Made by a program: the position numbers and the translations under genes. The notes under the pieces were generated by a model that worked only from the letters and a program-made list of their open reading frames with translations, searched no databases and was not told the DNA's origin. This document shows positions 43,211 through 51,240 of a DNA stretch of 64,000 nucleotides, piece by piece (the first letter of the stretch is position 1; each line of letters begins with the position of its first letter). Source of the stretch: Dehalococcoidia bacterium (GTDB taxonomy: Bacteria; Chloroflexota; Dehalococcoidia; CAUJGQ01); assembly GCA_035310145.1 (NCBI GenBank), contig DATGEL010000015.1, positions 1 to 64,000 on the forward strand, written 5' to 3'.

Positions 43211-43726
43211 TCACAGGGCGAAGGGCTGCACGTTTGGCGACGCCGTGCAGAGCGGGCCGGCTCGCCTGGCCGCCGCGATCGCCCTGGCCAGCGCCGGCCC
43301 GGATGCGTCCTCGCTCACGGCAAGCGTGGCGCCGCTGACGATGAAATGGTGCGGCCGGTCTTCCGCGTCGAAGCAAAGGGTTACCGCGTACGAGCAGACG
43401 ATGTGCATCACCGGCCCGAAGATCCGCGCCGTCAACGTCCAGCAGGCGCCGGCCTCCGGTGTTGCCGGCCAGATGGTGTCGTAGATGGTGAGCGACGGCT
43501 GCATCACCAGCAGCCGGGCAGACAGCCGCGGCAACAACGCCCGCACCGTCGGATCGAGCGCCAGCGCTGCCTGCCGCCGCGTGACGATGCGCCCGGCCGT
43601 GGTGTGCGCCGGCGAGTCGGCTCCGCCGCGGTCCTTCCGCGCGCTCGGACGGCGGTGTCCGGCACGACGGTAGCCGTCACGCTCGGAGCCGACGACTGGC
43701 CGGGCGGGGCTCATGGTCGTCGTCAT
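43211..43726 (-). CDS. Unknown protein in the stress region
   Basis: 171 residues from ATG 43726 (GGGAGGTGGCGCG upstream). The first 60 residues are basic and look disordered (ERDGYRRAGHRRPSARKDRG). The rest may be a compact alpha/beta domain (LLVMQPSLTIYDTIWPA, VMHIVCSYAVTLCFDAEDRPHHFIVSGATLAVS). No family recognised. It has a stress-promoter motif about 48 bp upstream of its start, so it probably belongs to the same regulon as nirK and the universal stress proteins. Confidence 0.6.
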   Translation of the reverse strand: MTTTMSPARPVVGSERDGYRRAGHRRPSARKDRGGADSPAHTTAGRIVTRRQAALALDPTVRALLPRLSARLLVMQPSLTIYDTIWPATPEAGACWTLTARIFGPVMHIVCSYAVTLCFDAEDRPHHFIVSGATLAVSEDASGPALARAIAAARRAGPLCTASPNVQPFAL

Positions 43727-43773
43727 CGCGCCACCTCCCTCGTACGCCGAGCGTAGGCGGGCGCGAACCGCGC

Positions 43774-43786
43774 GTCTGTCGGGCAG
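43774..43786 (-). promoter_or_regulatory. Stress-promoter motif upstream of unknown gene
   Basis: GTCTGTCGGGCAG on the plus strand, that is CTGCCCGACAGAC toward the leftward gene, 48 bp before its ATG. One of at least eight copies between 38.8 and 50.5 kb. Confidence 0.5.
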
Positions 43787-43830
43787 CGCATGACAGTGCT
43801 GAAGGCGATCAACGGTCAGCGCCATGCCGC

Positions 43831-45024
43831 TCAGTTGCGGAGGTCCGGGTCTTCGTCGGCCTCGTCCAGCGGCAGCCGCACGGTGACCGTCGTGCCGGCG
43901 CCTTCGCGGCTCTCCAGCGCGATCGAGCCGCCATGCTGCTCGACGATCTGCCGCGACGCTGCCAGGCCGATGCCGCTGCCGCGCAGGGTGCCCGCGGCGT
44001 TGCGCGCCCGGTAGAAGGGCTGCAGCAACCGCTCCCGCTCGTCGGCGGGAATGCCGATCCCCTCGTCGCGCACGCGCAGCACCGCCTGCCGCGCCGCGTC
44101 CTGCTGCTCACGCCGTATCTCGACCGTGATCGTGCCGCCGGCGGGGCTGAACTTCACGGCGTTGGAGAGCAGGTTGGAGATCACCCGGGCCAGCCGCTGC
44201 TCGTCCCACTCGCCCGTGATCGGGCCGTCCGGCTCGGCCACGCGGATCTGATGCCGGCTCGTCGTCGCTTGGTGGAGGGTCACCTGCGCCTGCACGAGCG
44301 CGTTGAGGTCAACCGGCGCGTAGTCGAGGTCGAGCGGCCGGCCGGCCTGCAAGCGCGCCAGGTCGAGCAGCTCGCGCAGCATCCCCAGCATCGCGGTTGA
44401 GGCCTCGTCGATCAGCGCCAGTTGGCCGGCCAGCTCGGACGCCGGCGGCGGTGTGCCCGCCTCGGCGCGACGGCGCAGCCGCCGGTTCACCGCGCGGATC
44501 GCCGCCAGCGGCTGGCCGAGATCGTGCGAGAGCACCGACTGCGCGGCGTCGCGGTCGTGCAGATCGCTGCGGGCGCGGGCGTAGAGCTGTTCCAGCGCCT
44601 CCCGTTGCTGCCGCAGGCGCAGGTAGAGCAACCGCGTCTCCAGCAGGTTGCTGACGCGCAGCACCAGCTCGACGCGGTCGAAGGGCTTGGTCAAAAAGTC
44701 CTTCGCGCCCGAGGCGAGCGCCCGCTGCCGCGTCTGCGGCGTCACGTCGGCGGTGAGCACCAGGATCGGCAAATAATCGTCCGGCGTGAGTGCGCCTTTA
44801 ATCTGCTCCAGCACCGCAAAGCCGTCCAGGTGCGGCATCAGCAGGTCGAGCAGCACCAGGTCGAAGCTTTCGCTCGTGATCCGCGGCAGCACGGCGCGCG
44901 GATCGGTGAGGCCGGCCACATGCTGGAAGCCGGCGCGCGCCAGCAACTGCTGCAGCAGGTCGACGTTGGCCTCTTCGTCGTCGACGACGAGGATGCGGGC
45001 GCCGGCGAGGCTGGATTCGGCCAT
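43831..45024 (-). CDS. Hybrid response regulator / histidine kinase
   Basis: 397 residues. The receiver domain is first (ILVVDDEEANVDLL, Asp in LVLLDLLMPHLDG, Lys in DFLTKPFD). A coiled linker follows, then HisKA with His in QSVLSHDLGQPLAAIRAV and HATPase motifs NLLSNAVKFSPAGG, VRDEGIGIP and GSGIGLAASRQIVEQHGG. No output domain. The start codon overlaps the stop of the upstream kinase (TGATG), so translation is coupled. It forms the last gene of a USP-kinase-kinase operon. Confidence 0.9.
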   Translation of the reverse strand: MAESSLAGARILVVDDEEANVDLLQQLLARAGFQHVAGLTDPRAVLPRITSESFDLVLLDLLMPHLDGFAVLEQIKGALTPDDYLPILVLTADVTPQTRQRALASGAKDFLTKPFDRVELVLRVSNLLETRLLYLRLRQQREALEQLYARARSDLHDRDAAQSVLSHDLGQPLAAIRAVNRRLRRRAEAGTPPPASELAGQLALIDEASTAMLGMLRELLDLARLQAGRPLDLDYAPVDLNALVQAQVTLHQATTSRHQIRVAEPDGPITGEWDEQRLARVISNLLSNAVKFSPAGGTITVEIRREQQDAARQAVLRVRDEGIGIPADERERLLQPFYRARNAAGTLRGSGIGLAASRQIVEQHGGSIALESREGAGTTVTVRLPLDEADEDPDLRN

Positions 45025-47090
45025 CAGCCCTCCCGCGATCCGGCGTGCCGCTGCAGGGCGTCCGCCACGACGGTCAGAAACTCCGCCACGTCCAGCGGCT
45101 TGGTCAGATAGGCGTGGGCGCCGGCGGTGAGCAGCCGTTCGACCTGCCCCGGCGTGGCGTCGGCGCTGAGAATGACCACGGGGATCGCCGCCGTCTCCGG
45201 GTTCGCTTTGAGCACCTGCAGCACGTCAAGGCCGTTCATATCCGGCAGGTGCAGATCGAGCAGGATCACGTCCGGCCGGTGCTGGAACGCCAGGTCGAGG
45301 CCGAGGCGACCCTGCATGGCGGCGAGCGAGCCAACGCCCGGCCAGCGTTCGAGGATCTGCTCGACCAGCTCCAGGTTGGAGAGGTTGTCCTCGATGTAGA
45401 GCACGCGCTGTGTGCGGCCGGACGGTTCCGGTCGCGGCTCGCCGGCAGGTGCGGCGAACGTCTGCTGCAGCAGCGGATCCGCGGCTTCGATCAGCTCGAT
45501 GTGGAAGACGCTGCCGGCGCCGATCGTACTCTCCACGCCGATCGTGCCGCCCATCGCCTCCGCCAGCCGCCGCGAAAGCGCCAGCCCGAGCCCCGTGCCC
45601 TCGACCTCGGTCGTCTCGGCGCCCAGGCGATCGAAGGGCTGAAACAGGCGGGAGAGCTTGGCCGCGGGGATGCCGCGGCCCGTGTCGCGCACGCTGATAC
45701 GCAGGCGGCCGGCGGCGGGCGCGGAGCAGACGACGCTCACGCTGCCCTGGTCGCGGTTGTACTTCACGGCGTTGGAGAGCAGGTTGAGCAAGATCTGCTT
45801 GAGCCGCTGGCGGTCGGCCAGCACAAAGCGGCCGTCGATCTCGGCGTCGCCGGCCAGCGACACGCTGATCTCGTGTTCAGCGGCCAGCGGCCGCACCAGA
45901 TCCAGTGTCTCCGTGACCACCTCACGCAGCCGCACCGGCTCCGGCGAAAGCGGCAGGCGGCCGGACTCGATCCGCGCGATGTCGAGCACCTCGTTGATCA
46001 ACTCCAGCAGGTGGCGGCCGGCCTTGAGGATCCGCTCCACGTTCTTCTGCTGCTGCGGCTCAAGCGGATCGAACTCCAGCAGTTGCGCGAAGCCGAGCAC
46101 GGCGTTCAGCGGCGTGCGCAGCTCGTGGCTCATGCGCGAAAGAAACTCGCTCTTGGCCAAATTCGCCTGCTCGGCTTCCTCCTTGGCGTGTTGCAGCTCG
46201 CGCTCGCTTTCCAGGCGCGCGGTGATATCCTGCGTGACCTTGGCGAAGCCCTGCAGGCCGCCGTGCTCGTCGCGCAACGCCGTCAGCACGACTTCGGACC
46301 AGAAGCGCGAGCCATCCTTGCGTACGCGCACGCCGATATCGTGCACGTACCCCTCGTCGCGCGCGGCCTGTAGCTCGCGCTCCGGCGCGCCGGTGGCCAC
46401 GGCCTCGGGTGGATAGAAGCGCGAGAAGTGCTGCCCCAGCATCTCATCGGCCTGGTAGCCGAGGATGCGCTCGGCGCCGGCGTTCCAGCTTGCAATGCGG
46501 CCGTCCGGATCGAGCATGAAGATCGCGTAGTCGCGCACCCCCTCGAGCAGGGCGCGCAGCCGCTGGTCCTGCTCGCGCACGATCGCCTCGATCTGGCGGC
46601 GGCGGCTGATGTCCCGCACGATGCTGGTGATCAGCAACTGGCCGTCCGAGTCGAGCGGGCTCAGGCTCACCTCGACCGGAAACTCGCCGCCGTCCTTGCG
46701 CTGGCCGTACAGCTCCAGGCCGACACCCATCGGCCGGGTGTGCGGCGCGGCGATGTAGCCCTGGCGATCGGCGACATGCCGATGGTGGAAGCGGGCGGGG
46801 ATCAGCAGCTCGATCGGCCGGCCGTGCAGTTCATCGCGGCGATAGCCGAACAGCGCTTCGGCTTGCTGGTTGACAATCGCGATCTTGCCGGCGGCATCCA
46901 CGATCACGATCGCATCGGGCGCAGCCTCCAGCAGGTTGCGAAAGCGCGCGTCGTCGGCCGACGCGGTTCGTTCGGTTCCCGCCGGCACGCCGTTGCTCTC
47001 CGTCATCCATCTCTCCAGGCGCGCAGCTTGCCGCCGGACCCGCTCGGCCATGCGGCCATCCGCAGCCATGATACGGTGCGCAGTCAGCAC
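45024..47090 (-). CDS. PAS-PAS histidine kinase with C-terminal receiver
   Basis: 688 residues, cytoplasmic. The first PAS is at about 50-165 (FRNLLEAAPDAIVIVDAAGKI), the second at about 180-300 (GVRDYAIFMLDPDGRIASWNAGAERILGYQ). HisKA has phospho-acceptor His in FLSRMSHELRTPLNAVLG. HATPase has NLLSNAVKYNRDQG, VRDTGRGIP and GTGLGLALSRRLAEAMGG. The receiver has Asp in VILLDLHLPDMNG and Lys in YLTKPLD. The GTG start lies 2 nt after the USP stop, which supports it despite the lack of a ribosome site. PAS domains could sense redox or oxygen. Confidence 0.9.
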   Translation of the reverse strand: MLTAHRIMAADGRMAERVRRQAARLERWMTESNGVPAGTERTASADDARFRNLLEAAPDAIVIVDAAGKIAIVNQQAEALFGYRRDELHGRPIELLIPARFHHRHVADRQGYIAAPHTRPMGVGLELYGQRKDGGEFPVEVSLSPLDSDGQLLITSIVRDISRRRQIEAIVREQDQRLRALLEGVRDYAIFMLDPDGRIASWNAGAERILGYQADEMLGQHFSRFYPPEAVATGAPERELQAARDEGYVHDIGVRVRKDGSRFWSEVVLTALRDEHGGLQGFAKVTQDITARLESERELQHAKEEAEQANLAKSEFLSRMSHELRTPLNAVLGFAQLLEFDPLEPQQQKNVERILKAGRHLLELINEVLDIARIESGRLPLSPEPVRLREVVTETLDLVRPLAAEHEISVSLAGDAEIDGRFVLADRQRLKQILLNLLSNAVKYNRDQGSVSVVCSAPAAGRLRISVRDTGRGIPAAKLSRLFQPFDRLGAETTEVEGTGLGLALSRRLAEAMGGTIGVESTIGAGSVFHIELIEAADPLLQQTFAAPAGEPRPEPSGRTQRVLYIEDNLSNLELVEQILERWPGVGSLAAMQGRLGLDLAFQHRPDVILLDLHLPDMNGLDVLQVLKANPETAAIPVVILSADATPGQVERLLTAGAHAYLTKPLDVAEFLTVVADALQRHAGSREG

Positions 47091-47092
47091 GA

Positions 47093-48133
47093 TCAGGACG
47101 TCGCGCGGGCGGAATGGAGCGCGCGTCCATTCGTGTCGGACGAGTCGGTAGCCGGTGGCGTGACCGCCCCTTGCGGCACGATCAGGGTGGGCAGCCCGGC
47201 GGCGATCAGGTCAAAGGCGACGCTGCCCCGCAGCGTTCGGCTCAGCCCGGTTCGGCCGTGCGAGGCGATCACAGCCAGGTCAACGCCGGCGGCGCGAGCC
47301 AGCGCGATCAGCTCGGCGCCCGCCGCACCGTGCAGGACGAGGGACTCGACCGGCAGATTCGGCGGCAGCCCTGTGGCTTTGCCGCTGAGGTAGGTTTCGG
47401 CGCGCGCGGTCTGGCGGCGCTCGGTGGCCCCGGCGTCGGGCACGTGGCCATGGCCCGGCGTCCACGAGGCGTACTCCTGCACAACGCGGGCGAGCAGCAG
47501 GCGGGCGCCGAGCGCGCGGGCGAGCTCGGTCGCCGGCGCCAGCGCGGCTTCGGCCAGCGCGGTGCCGTCCAGGGGCACCAGGATGCGTTGGATGGAAGCC
47601 GGAGCCTGCCGCTCCCCACCGTCGTACTTAGACATGGTTTCAAAACCGGCTCGAGTTCCCGCTTGTAGGTGTGCGATCGCACCTGAACGCCGGTTTTGAA
47701 ACCATCTGTTAGCCAGCAGGACGGGGCGGTTGCCGCGGCTGGCCACATCATCCGCGACACTGCCGAGCGCCCAGCGGGCCAATTCGCCGCGGCCGTGCGT
47801 CGCCATCGCGATCAGCGACGCATTCAGCGCCGTGGCCGCCCCCTGGATCTCGCCGGCCGGATCGCCCCACATCAGCGCGGTGGCGACTTGCAGCCCGTCC
47901 TCGCGCAGGCGCCGTTCGCTGCGGATCAGGTACTGCTCCAGCGCCTGGCGCCGCTGCTGCGCGGCCGCCTCGCGATCGCCGTCGCTCGTGGGCGCAAGCC
48001 GCGGATCGGCCTCGACGACGGCGAGCAGCACCAGCTTCTGGCCCGTGCCGCGCGCGATCGCCATTGCCAGGGGCAGCACCGCTTCGGCCACGCCGCTGCC
48101 ATCGAGACACACCAGGATCCGCTCCGCAACCAT
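47093..48133 (-). CDS. Tandem universal stress protein carrying an in-frame palindromic element
   Basis: 346 residues from ATG 48133. Two Usp domains: residues about 1-150 (RILVCLDGSGVAEAVLPLAMAIA, then MATHGRGELARWALGSVADDVASRG) and about 190-340 (RILVPLDGTALAEAALAPATELA, then ASHGRTGLSRTLRGSVAFDLIAAG). Both have the ATP-binding Gx2Gx9 pattern. Between them, 28 residues (NRWFQNRRSGAIAHLQAG...) are encoded by an 84-bp palindromic element that keeps the frame. The insert falls in the interdomain linker, so the protein may still fold. It is first in an operon with two kinases. Confidence 0.88.
   Translation of the reverse strand: MVAERILVCLDGSGVAEAVLPLAMAIARGTGQKLVLLAVVEADPRLAPTSDGDREAAAQQRRQALEQYLIRSERRLREDGLQVATALMWGDPAGEIQGAATALNASLIAMATHGRGELARWALGSVADDVASRGNRPVLLANRWFQNRRSGAIAHLQAGTRAGFETMSKYDGGERQAPASIQRILVPLDGTALAEAALAPATELARALGARLLLARVVQEYASWTPGHGHVPDAGATERRQTARAETYLSGKATGLPPNLPVESLVLHGAAGAELIALARAAGVDLAVIASHGRTGLSRTLRGSVAFDLIAAGLPTLIVPQGAVTPPATDSSDTNGRALHSARATS
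47628..47711. repeat. 84-bp palindromic element, copy inside a USP gene
   Basis: Same length and about 88% identical to 29521-29604, in the opposite orientation. The ends are long inverted repeats (GGTTTCAAAACCGGC / GCCGGTTTTGAAACC), flanked on both sides by TTA/TAA, which might be a 3-bp target duplication. It adds exactly 28 codons without a stop. Confidence 0.88.
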
Positions 48134-48205
48134 CTCCACCGCTCCTGCGCCGGCCCGACCCCGCGTGCGGGCGCCGGGCGCCAAAAGCTCCGCGCGTCGC
48201 GGGCC

Positions 48206-48218
48206 GTCTGTCTCTCAA
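48206..48218 (-). promoter_or_regulatory. Stress-promoter motif upstream of USP-kinase operon
   Basis: GTCTGTCTCTCAA on the plus strand (TTGAGAGACAGAC toward the operon), about 73 bp before the USP start. It is a weaker match to TTGCCCGRCAGAC. Confidence 0.4.
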
Positions 48219-48299
48219 CACTGCCGAACGGAGGCGCTCACGTATGCCGGGCAGGCAGAGACAGTGGCGGGCCGGTTTTGCCCCACGGGGCGAGCCGTG

Positions 48300-49247
48300 C
48301 TACGCCGGCCGCTCCGCGCCGGCTGTCTCGAAGGAGATGGCAGCGCCGGGTTGCAGATCGGGCCGCAACAGCAGCGTGGGCACGCCGGAGCGCACGATCC
48401 GATCGGCCGTGCTGCCCAGCACCAGCCGCTTGACGCCACCGCGGCTGTGCGTGGTCATCACCACCAGGTCCGCCGGCTCGGTCTTGAAGTAGTCCAGCAG
48501 GGCCAGCGGGGCCGCACCCCGCAGCAGCACCGTCTCGACCTCGGGTATGGACTGCAGACGCGTGCGCACCTCTTGCAGATACGCCTGGTCGGCCTGATCG
48601 ATCTCTGCCTGGATCTCGGCCAGGTCCGGGACATAGGCATAGGGTTCCGTCGCCGTCAGCACGAACGGCTGCGCCCGGATCAGGAGCAGCGCGGCGCCCG
48701 TCGCCTGGGCGAGGCGCGCGGCAACCGGCAGCGCCGCCTCGGCGAGCTCGGATCCGTCCAGTGGCACTGCGATCCGCCGCAGCGGCGCCGCGGCCGTACG
48801 ATCGGCGGACGGCTCCGGCGTCAGCAGCAGCACGGGGCGCGGTGCCAGGCGCATCAGCTTATCCGCCACGCTGCCCAGGTACCAGCGTTGCAGGCCGCCG
48901 CGGCCGTGGGTGGCGATCACGACCAGCGCCACGTCGGCATCCTCGGCGGCGGCAAGCAGTTGCTCGATCGGCTCGCCCTGCGCCAGCAGTACGCCGGCCG
49001 GCTGGCCCGACGTTTCCAGCCTGGCGGCCTGCTGGTGCAGATAGTGCTTGGCCTTTTCCTGTTCGGCCTCCAGCAGCCGATCGTGCTCCGCCGTCGCGCG
49101 GGCGTGTGGCCAGGCGGGGCCGGTGTCGACGACGCTGACAAGGCGGATGCCGAAGCCCAGCGCCCTTGCGACGGCGCGGGCGAGCGGCAAGGCGCCCTCC
49201 GCCAGTTCGGAGCCATCCAGCGGCAGCAAAACGACGTGATCGGTCAT
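48300..49247 (-). CDS. Tandem-domain universal stress protein
   Basis: 315 residues, two Usp domains: HVVLLPLDGSELAEGALPLARAV with VIATHGRGGLQRWYLGSVADKLMR, and RIAVPLDGSELAEAALPVAARLA with MTTHSRGGVKRLVLGSTADRIVR. Both carry intact ATP-binding loops. ATG 49247 has GAGGAAGAACGC upstream. It follows the next USP gene by 66 bp on the same strand. The roles of such proteins in dormancy and redox stress are known only in general terms. Confidence 0.92.
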   Translation of the reverse strand: MTDHVVLLPLDGSELAEGALPLARAVARALGFGIRLVSVVDTGPAWPHARATAEHDRLLEAEQEKAKHYLHQQAARLETSGQPAGVLLAQGEPIEQLLAAAEDADVALVVIATHGRGGLQRWYLGSVADKLMRLAPRPVLLLTPEPSADRTAAAPLRRIAVPLDGSELAEAALPVAARLAQATGAALLLIRAQPFVLTATEPYAYVPDLAEIQAEIDQADQAYLQEVRTRLQSIPEVETVLLRGAAPLALLDYFKTEPADLVVMTTHSRGGVKRLVLGSTADRIVRSGVPTLLLRPDLQPGAAISFETAGAERPA

Positions 49248-49313
49248 GCGTTCTTCCTCGTCCCTGAATCGAAAGCATGGAGTCATGCTCAGGGCATTGC
49301 GCCGCTCGGCCCG

Positions 49314-50273
49314 TCAGCGGTGTTCCCCGAGCAGCGTGCGCGGATGCAGGACCAGCACGGGGCCGCGGGCCTGCTGCACCACGCGCATGGCGACGCTGCC
49401 GGAGAACAGCCGCGGCAGGCCGTGCCGCGCGTGCGTCGCCAGGGCGATCACACTGCCGGGCCACGAGGCGGCGTAGTCGCTGATCGCGCGCGCGGCATCG
49501 TCGCCATGTAGGACATCCCACTGCGCATCGACGCCTTGCCGGCGCAGGGCTTCCGCCAGGCCGTGCACGTAGTTGCCTTCCAGCACATCGGCCGGCGGCA
49601 CCGCCACGGGATCGACGGGCGCGACGGAGACGAGCACCACCCGCAGGTCCAGGCGGCGCACCCAGGCGGCCAGCGGCAGGATCGACTCCGCGAAGGGCGA
49701 GCCGTCCACGCAGACGATCAGCGTCGTCCAGCCCGTCGTGTGATCGATCTGCATGTGCGGGCCGGCCAGCAGCACGGGAATCTCCAGCTCGCGCACCACG
49801 CCTTCGGCGACGCTGCCCAGCACCGTGCGCCGCACGGCGCCGCGCGCGTGCGTGCCCATCACCACCAGATCGATCGGCTGCCGGCGGGCGTAGGCCGCGA
49901 TCGCCGCCGCCGGCCGCTCATGGATCTCGACGGCGAGGGTGACGGGACGTCCGCTGAAGCGCTTGCCGAGGTTGGCCAGGCGATCGTGCGCTTCGTCAAC
50001 GGCGCGGACGGCCGCCTGTGTGCGCGTCTCGACGATGACATCGGCGGCAGACGGCGGCGTGGGGTAGGGAATCAGCCCGCCGCTCGGGTCGGCCGCCGGC
50101 CGCGAGGCTGCTCCCCCGAACGGAACCGCCGGCACGAAGGTGCCGTGCTCGTGGTGCGGCGAAATGACGGTCAGCAGGTGAACATCGGCCTGCAGCCGCT
50201 GCGCCGCGCGCACGGCCAGGGCAACGGTTGCCTCGTGCGGCTGCCGCAGATCGAGCGCTGTCAGCATCTGCAT
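49314..50273 (-). CDS. Tandem-domain universal stress protein
   Basis: 319 residues from ATG 50273 (GGGAGGATAGTG upstream). The first domain starts QMLTALDLRQPHEATVALAVRAAQRL and ends VVMGTHARGAVRRTVLGSVAEGVVREL. The second has TLIVCVDGSPFAESILPLAAWV and VIALATHARHGLPRLFSGSVAMRVV. The first domain lacks the usual P-LDGS start, so one ATP site may be altered. Probably co-transcribed with the USP gene downstream of it. A GTCTGTCAGACAC element lies 96 bp upstream. Confidence 0.9.
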   Translation of the reverse strand: MQMLTALDLRQPHEATVALAVRAAQRLQADVHLLTVISPHHEHGTFVPAVPFGGAASRPAADPSGGLIPYPTPPSAADVIVETRTQAAVRAVDEAHDRLANLGKRFSGRPVTLAVEIHERPAAAIAAYARRQPIDLVVMGTHARGAVRRTVLGSVAEGVVRELEIPVLLAGPHMQIDHTTGWTTLIVCVDGSPFAESILPLAAWVRRLDLRVVLVSVAPVDPVAVPPADVLEGNYVHGLAEALRRQGVDAQWDVLHGDDAARAISDYAASWPGSVIALATHARHGLPRLFSGSVAMRVVQQARGPVLVLHPRTLLGEHR

Positions 50274-50368
50274 CACTATCCTCCCGCAACGCCGGCAGCT
50301 GGCGCGTCCCTGCAGACGCCGCGCATGCCGCTGGCCGCGAGACCAGTCTCCACTGCACGCGGCCGGCG

Positions 50369-50440
50369 GTCTGTCAGACACAGGCAGGCAAACGTGTCGG
50401 GCGATTGCCGGGCTGCAGAGGGGGCAGTTGCCGGACAGAC
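50369..50440. promoter_or_regulatory. Paired stress-promoter motif (USP / flavodoxin)
   Basis: GTCTGTCAGACAC (50369-50381) faces the leftward USP gene. TTGCCGGACAGAC (50428-50440) faces the rightward flavodoxin-like gene and lies 84 bp before its ATG. This is the same inverted, divergent layout as at 38.9 and 41.4 kb. Confidence 0.5.
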
Positions 50441-50523
50441 GCGGCGGGCGCGCGGCGCGATGATGCAACAAGGCCGGAGGAGGCCGGGCGGCGCACAGGG
50501 CAGGCGCCGCGGGAGATGCTGCG

Positions 50524-51216
50524 ATGTCCGCTGCCAGACCCGCGAGTGAAGTCTTGATCCTGTACTACAGCCGCTTCGGCGTACTCAAGGACCTGGCCGA
50601 AGCGATCGCGGAGGGGGTGCTCCAGGAACCCGGCGCCGACGTGCACCTGCTGGAGATCGGCGACGATCCGATCGACATGCCGCGGCCGGGTGAGGATGAG
50701 CAGGCCGTGGCGCTGCGCCGGGCGCCGCTGCTCGGGCGCCTCACCGCCGCGGACGCGTTGATCGTCGGCGCGCCGTCGTACTTCGGCAGCATGGCTTCAC
50801 CGATCAAGCGCTTCTTCGAGGATTGCCTGACCGCGAGCAACCCGCCGCAGCACGACCGCTCGCGCCCCTGGTACGCCGAGCGCTTCCGCGACAAGGTGGG
50901 CGCGGCCTTCACCGCCTCGGCCACGGCGCACGGCGGCAACGAGCAGGGCTTGCACTCGATCCTGACGCTGATGATGCACCTGGGCATGATCACGGTGACG
51001 CCGGGACAGGGGGCGCCGATCCTCGCCAACGACGCCGCGCCCTACGGCGCCACCGTGATCGCCGGCGCGGAAGGCAACCGCCTGGCGCGGCCGCCCGAAC
51101 TGGCGGCGGCGCGCGATTTGGGCCAACGCGTGGCCCGCGTGACGGACTGGCTGCGCCTGGGGCGCACGGCGTGGGAGCAGCAGCGCCCGCAAGCGGCCGC
51201 GGGACGGCGGGCCTGA
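50524..51216 (+). CDS. WrbA-like NAD(P)H:quinone oxidoreductase / flavodoxin
   Basis: 230 residues. The FMN phosphate loop is LILYYSRFGVLKDLAEAIAEG, the second FMN loop is ALIVGAPSYFGSMASPIKRFFEDC and the third is FTASATAHGGNEQGLHSI. Two-electron reduction of quinones protects against redox stress. It has about 30 residues more than typical WrbA, mostly a C-terminal helix. ATG 50524 has GGGAGATG upstream. It is divergent from the universal stress protein gene and shares its promoter motif. Confidence 0.87.
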   Translation: MSAARPASEVLILYYSRFGVLKDLAEAIAEGVLQEPGADVHLLEIGDDPIDMPRPGEDEQAVALRRAPLLGRLTAADALIVGAPSYFGSMASPIKRFFEDCLTASNPPQHDRSRPWYAERFRDKVGAAFTASATAHGGNEQGLHSILTLMMHLGMITVTPGQGAPILANDAAPYGATVIAGAEGNRLARPPELAAARDLGQRVARVTDWLRLGRTAWEQQRPQAAAGRRA

Positions 51217-51240
51217 ACGCGCGGGCGGGCATCGCGTCCG

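Noticed and set aside
48244-48264. TGCCGGGCAGGCAGAGAC as another stress-promoter site
   Set aside because: The spacing inside the motif differs and no gene starts downstream in that direction.
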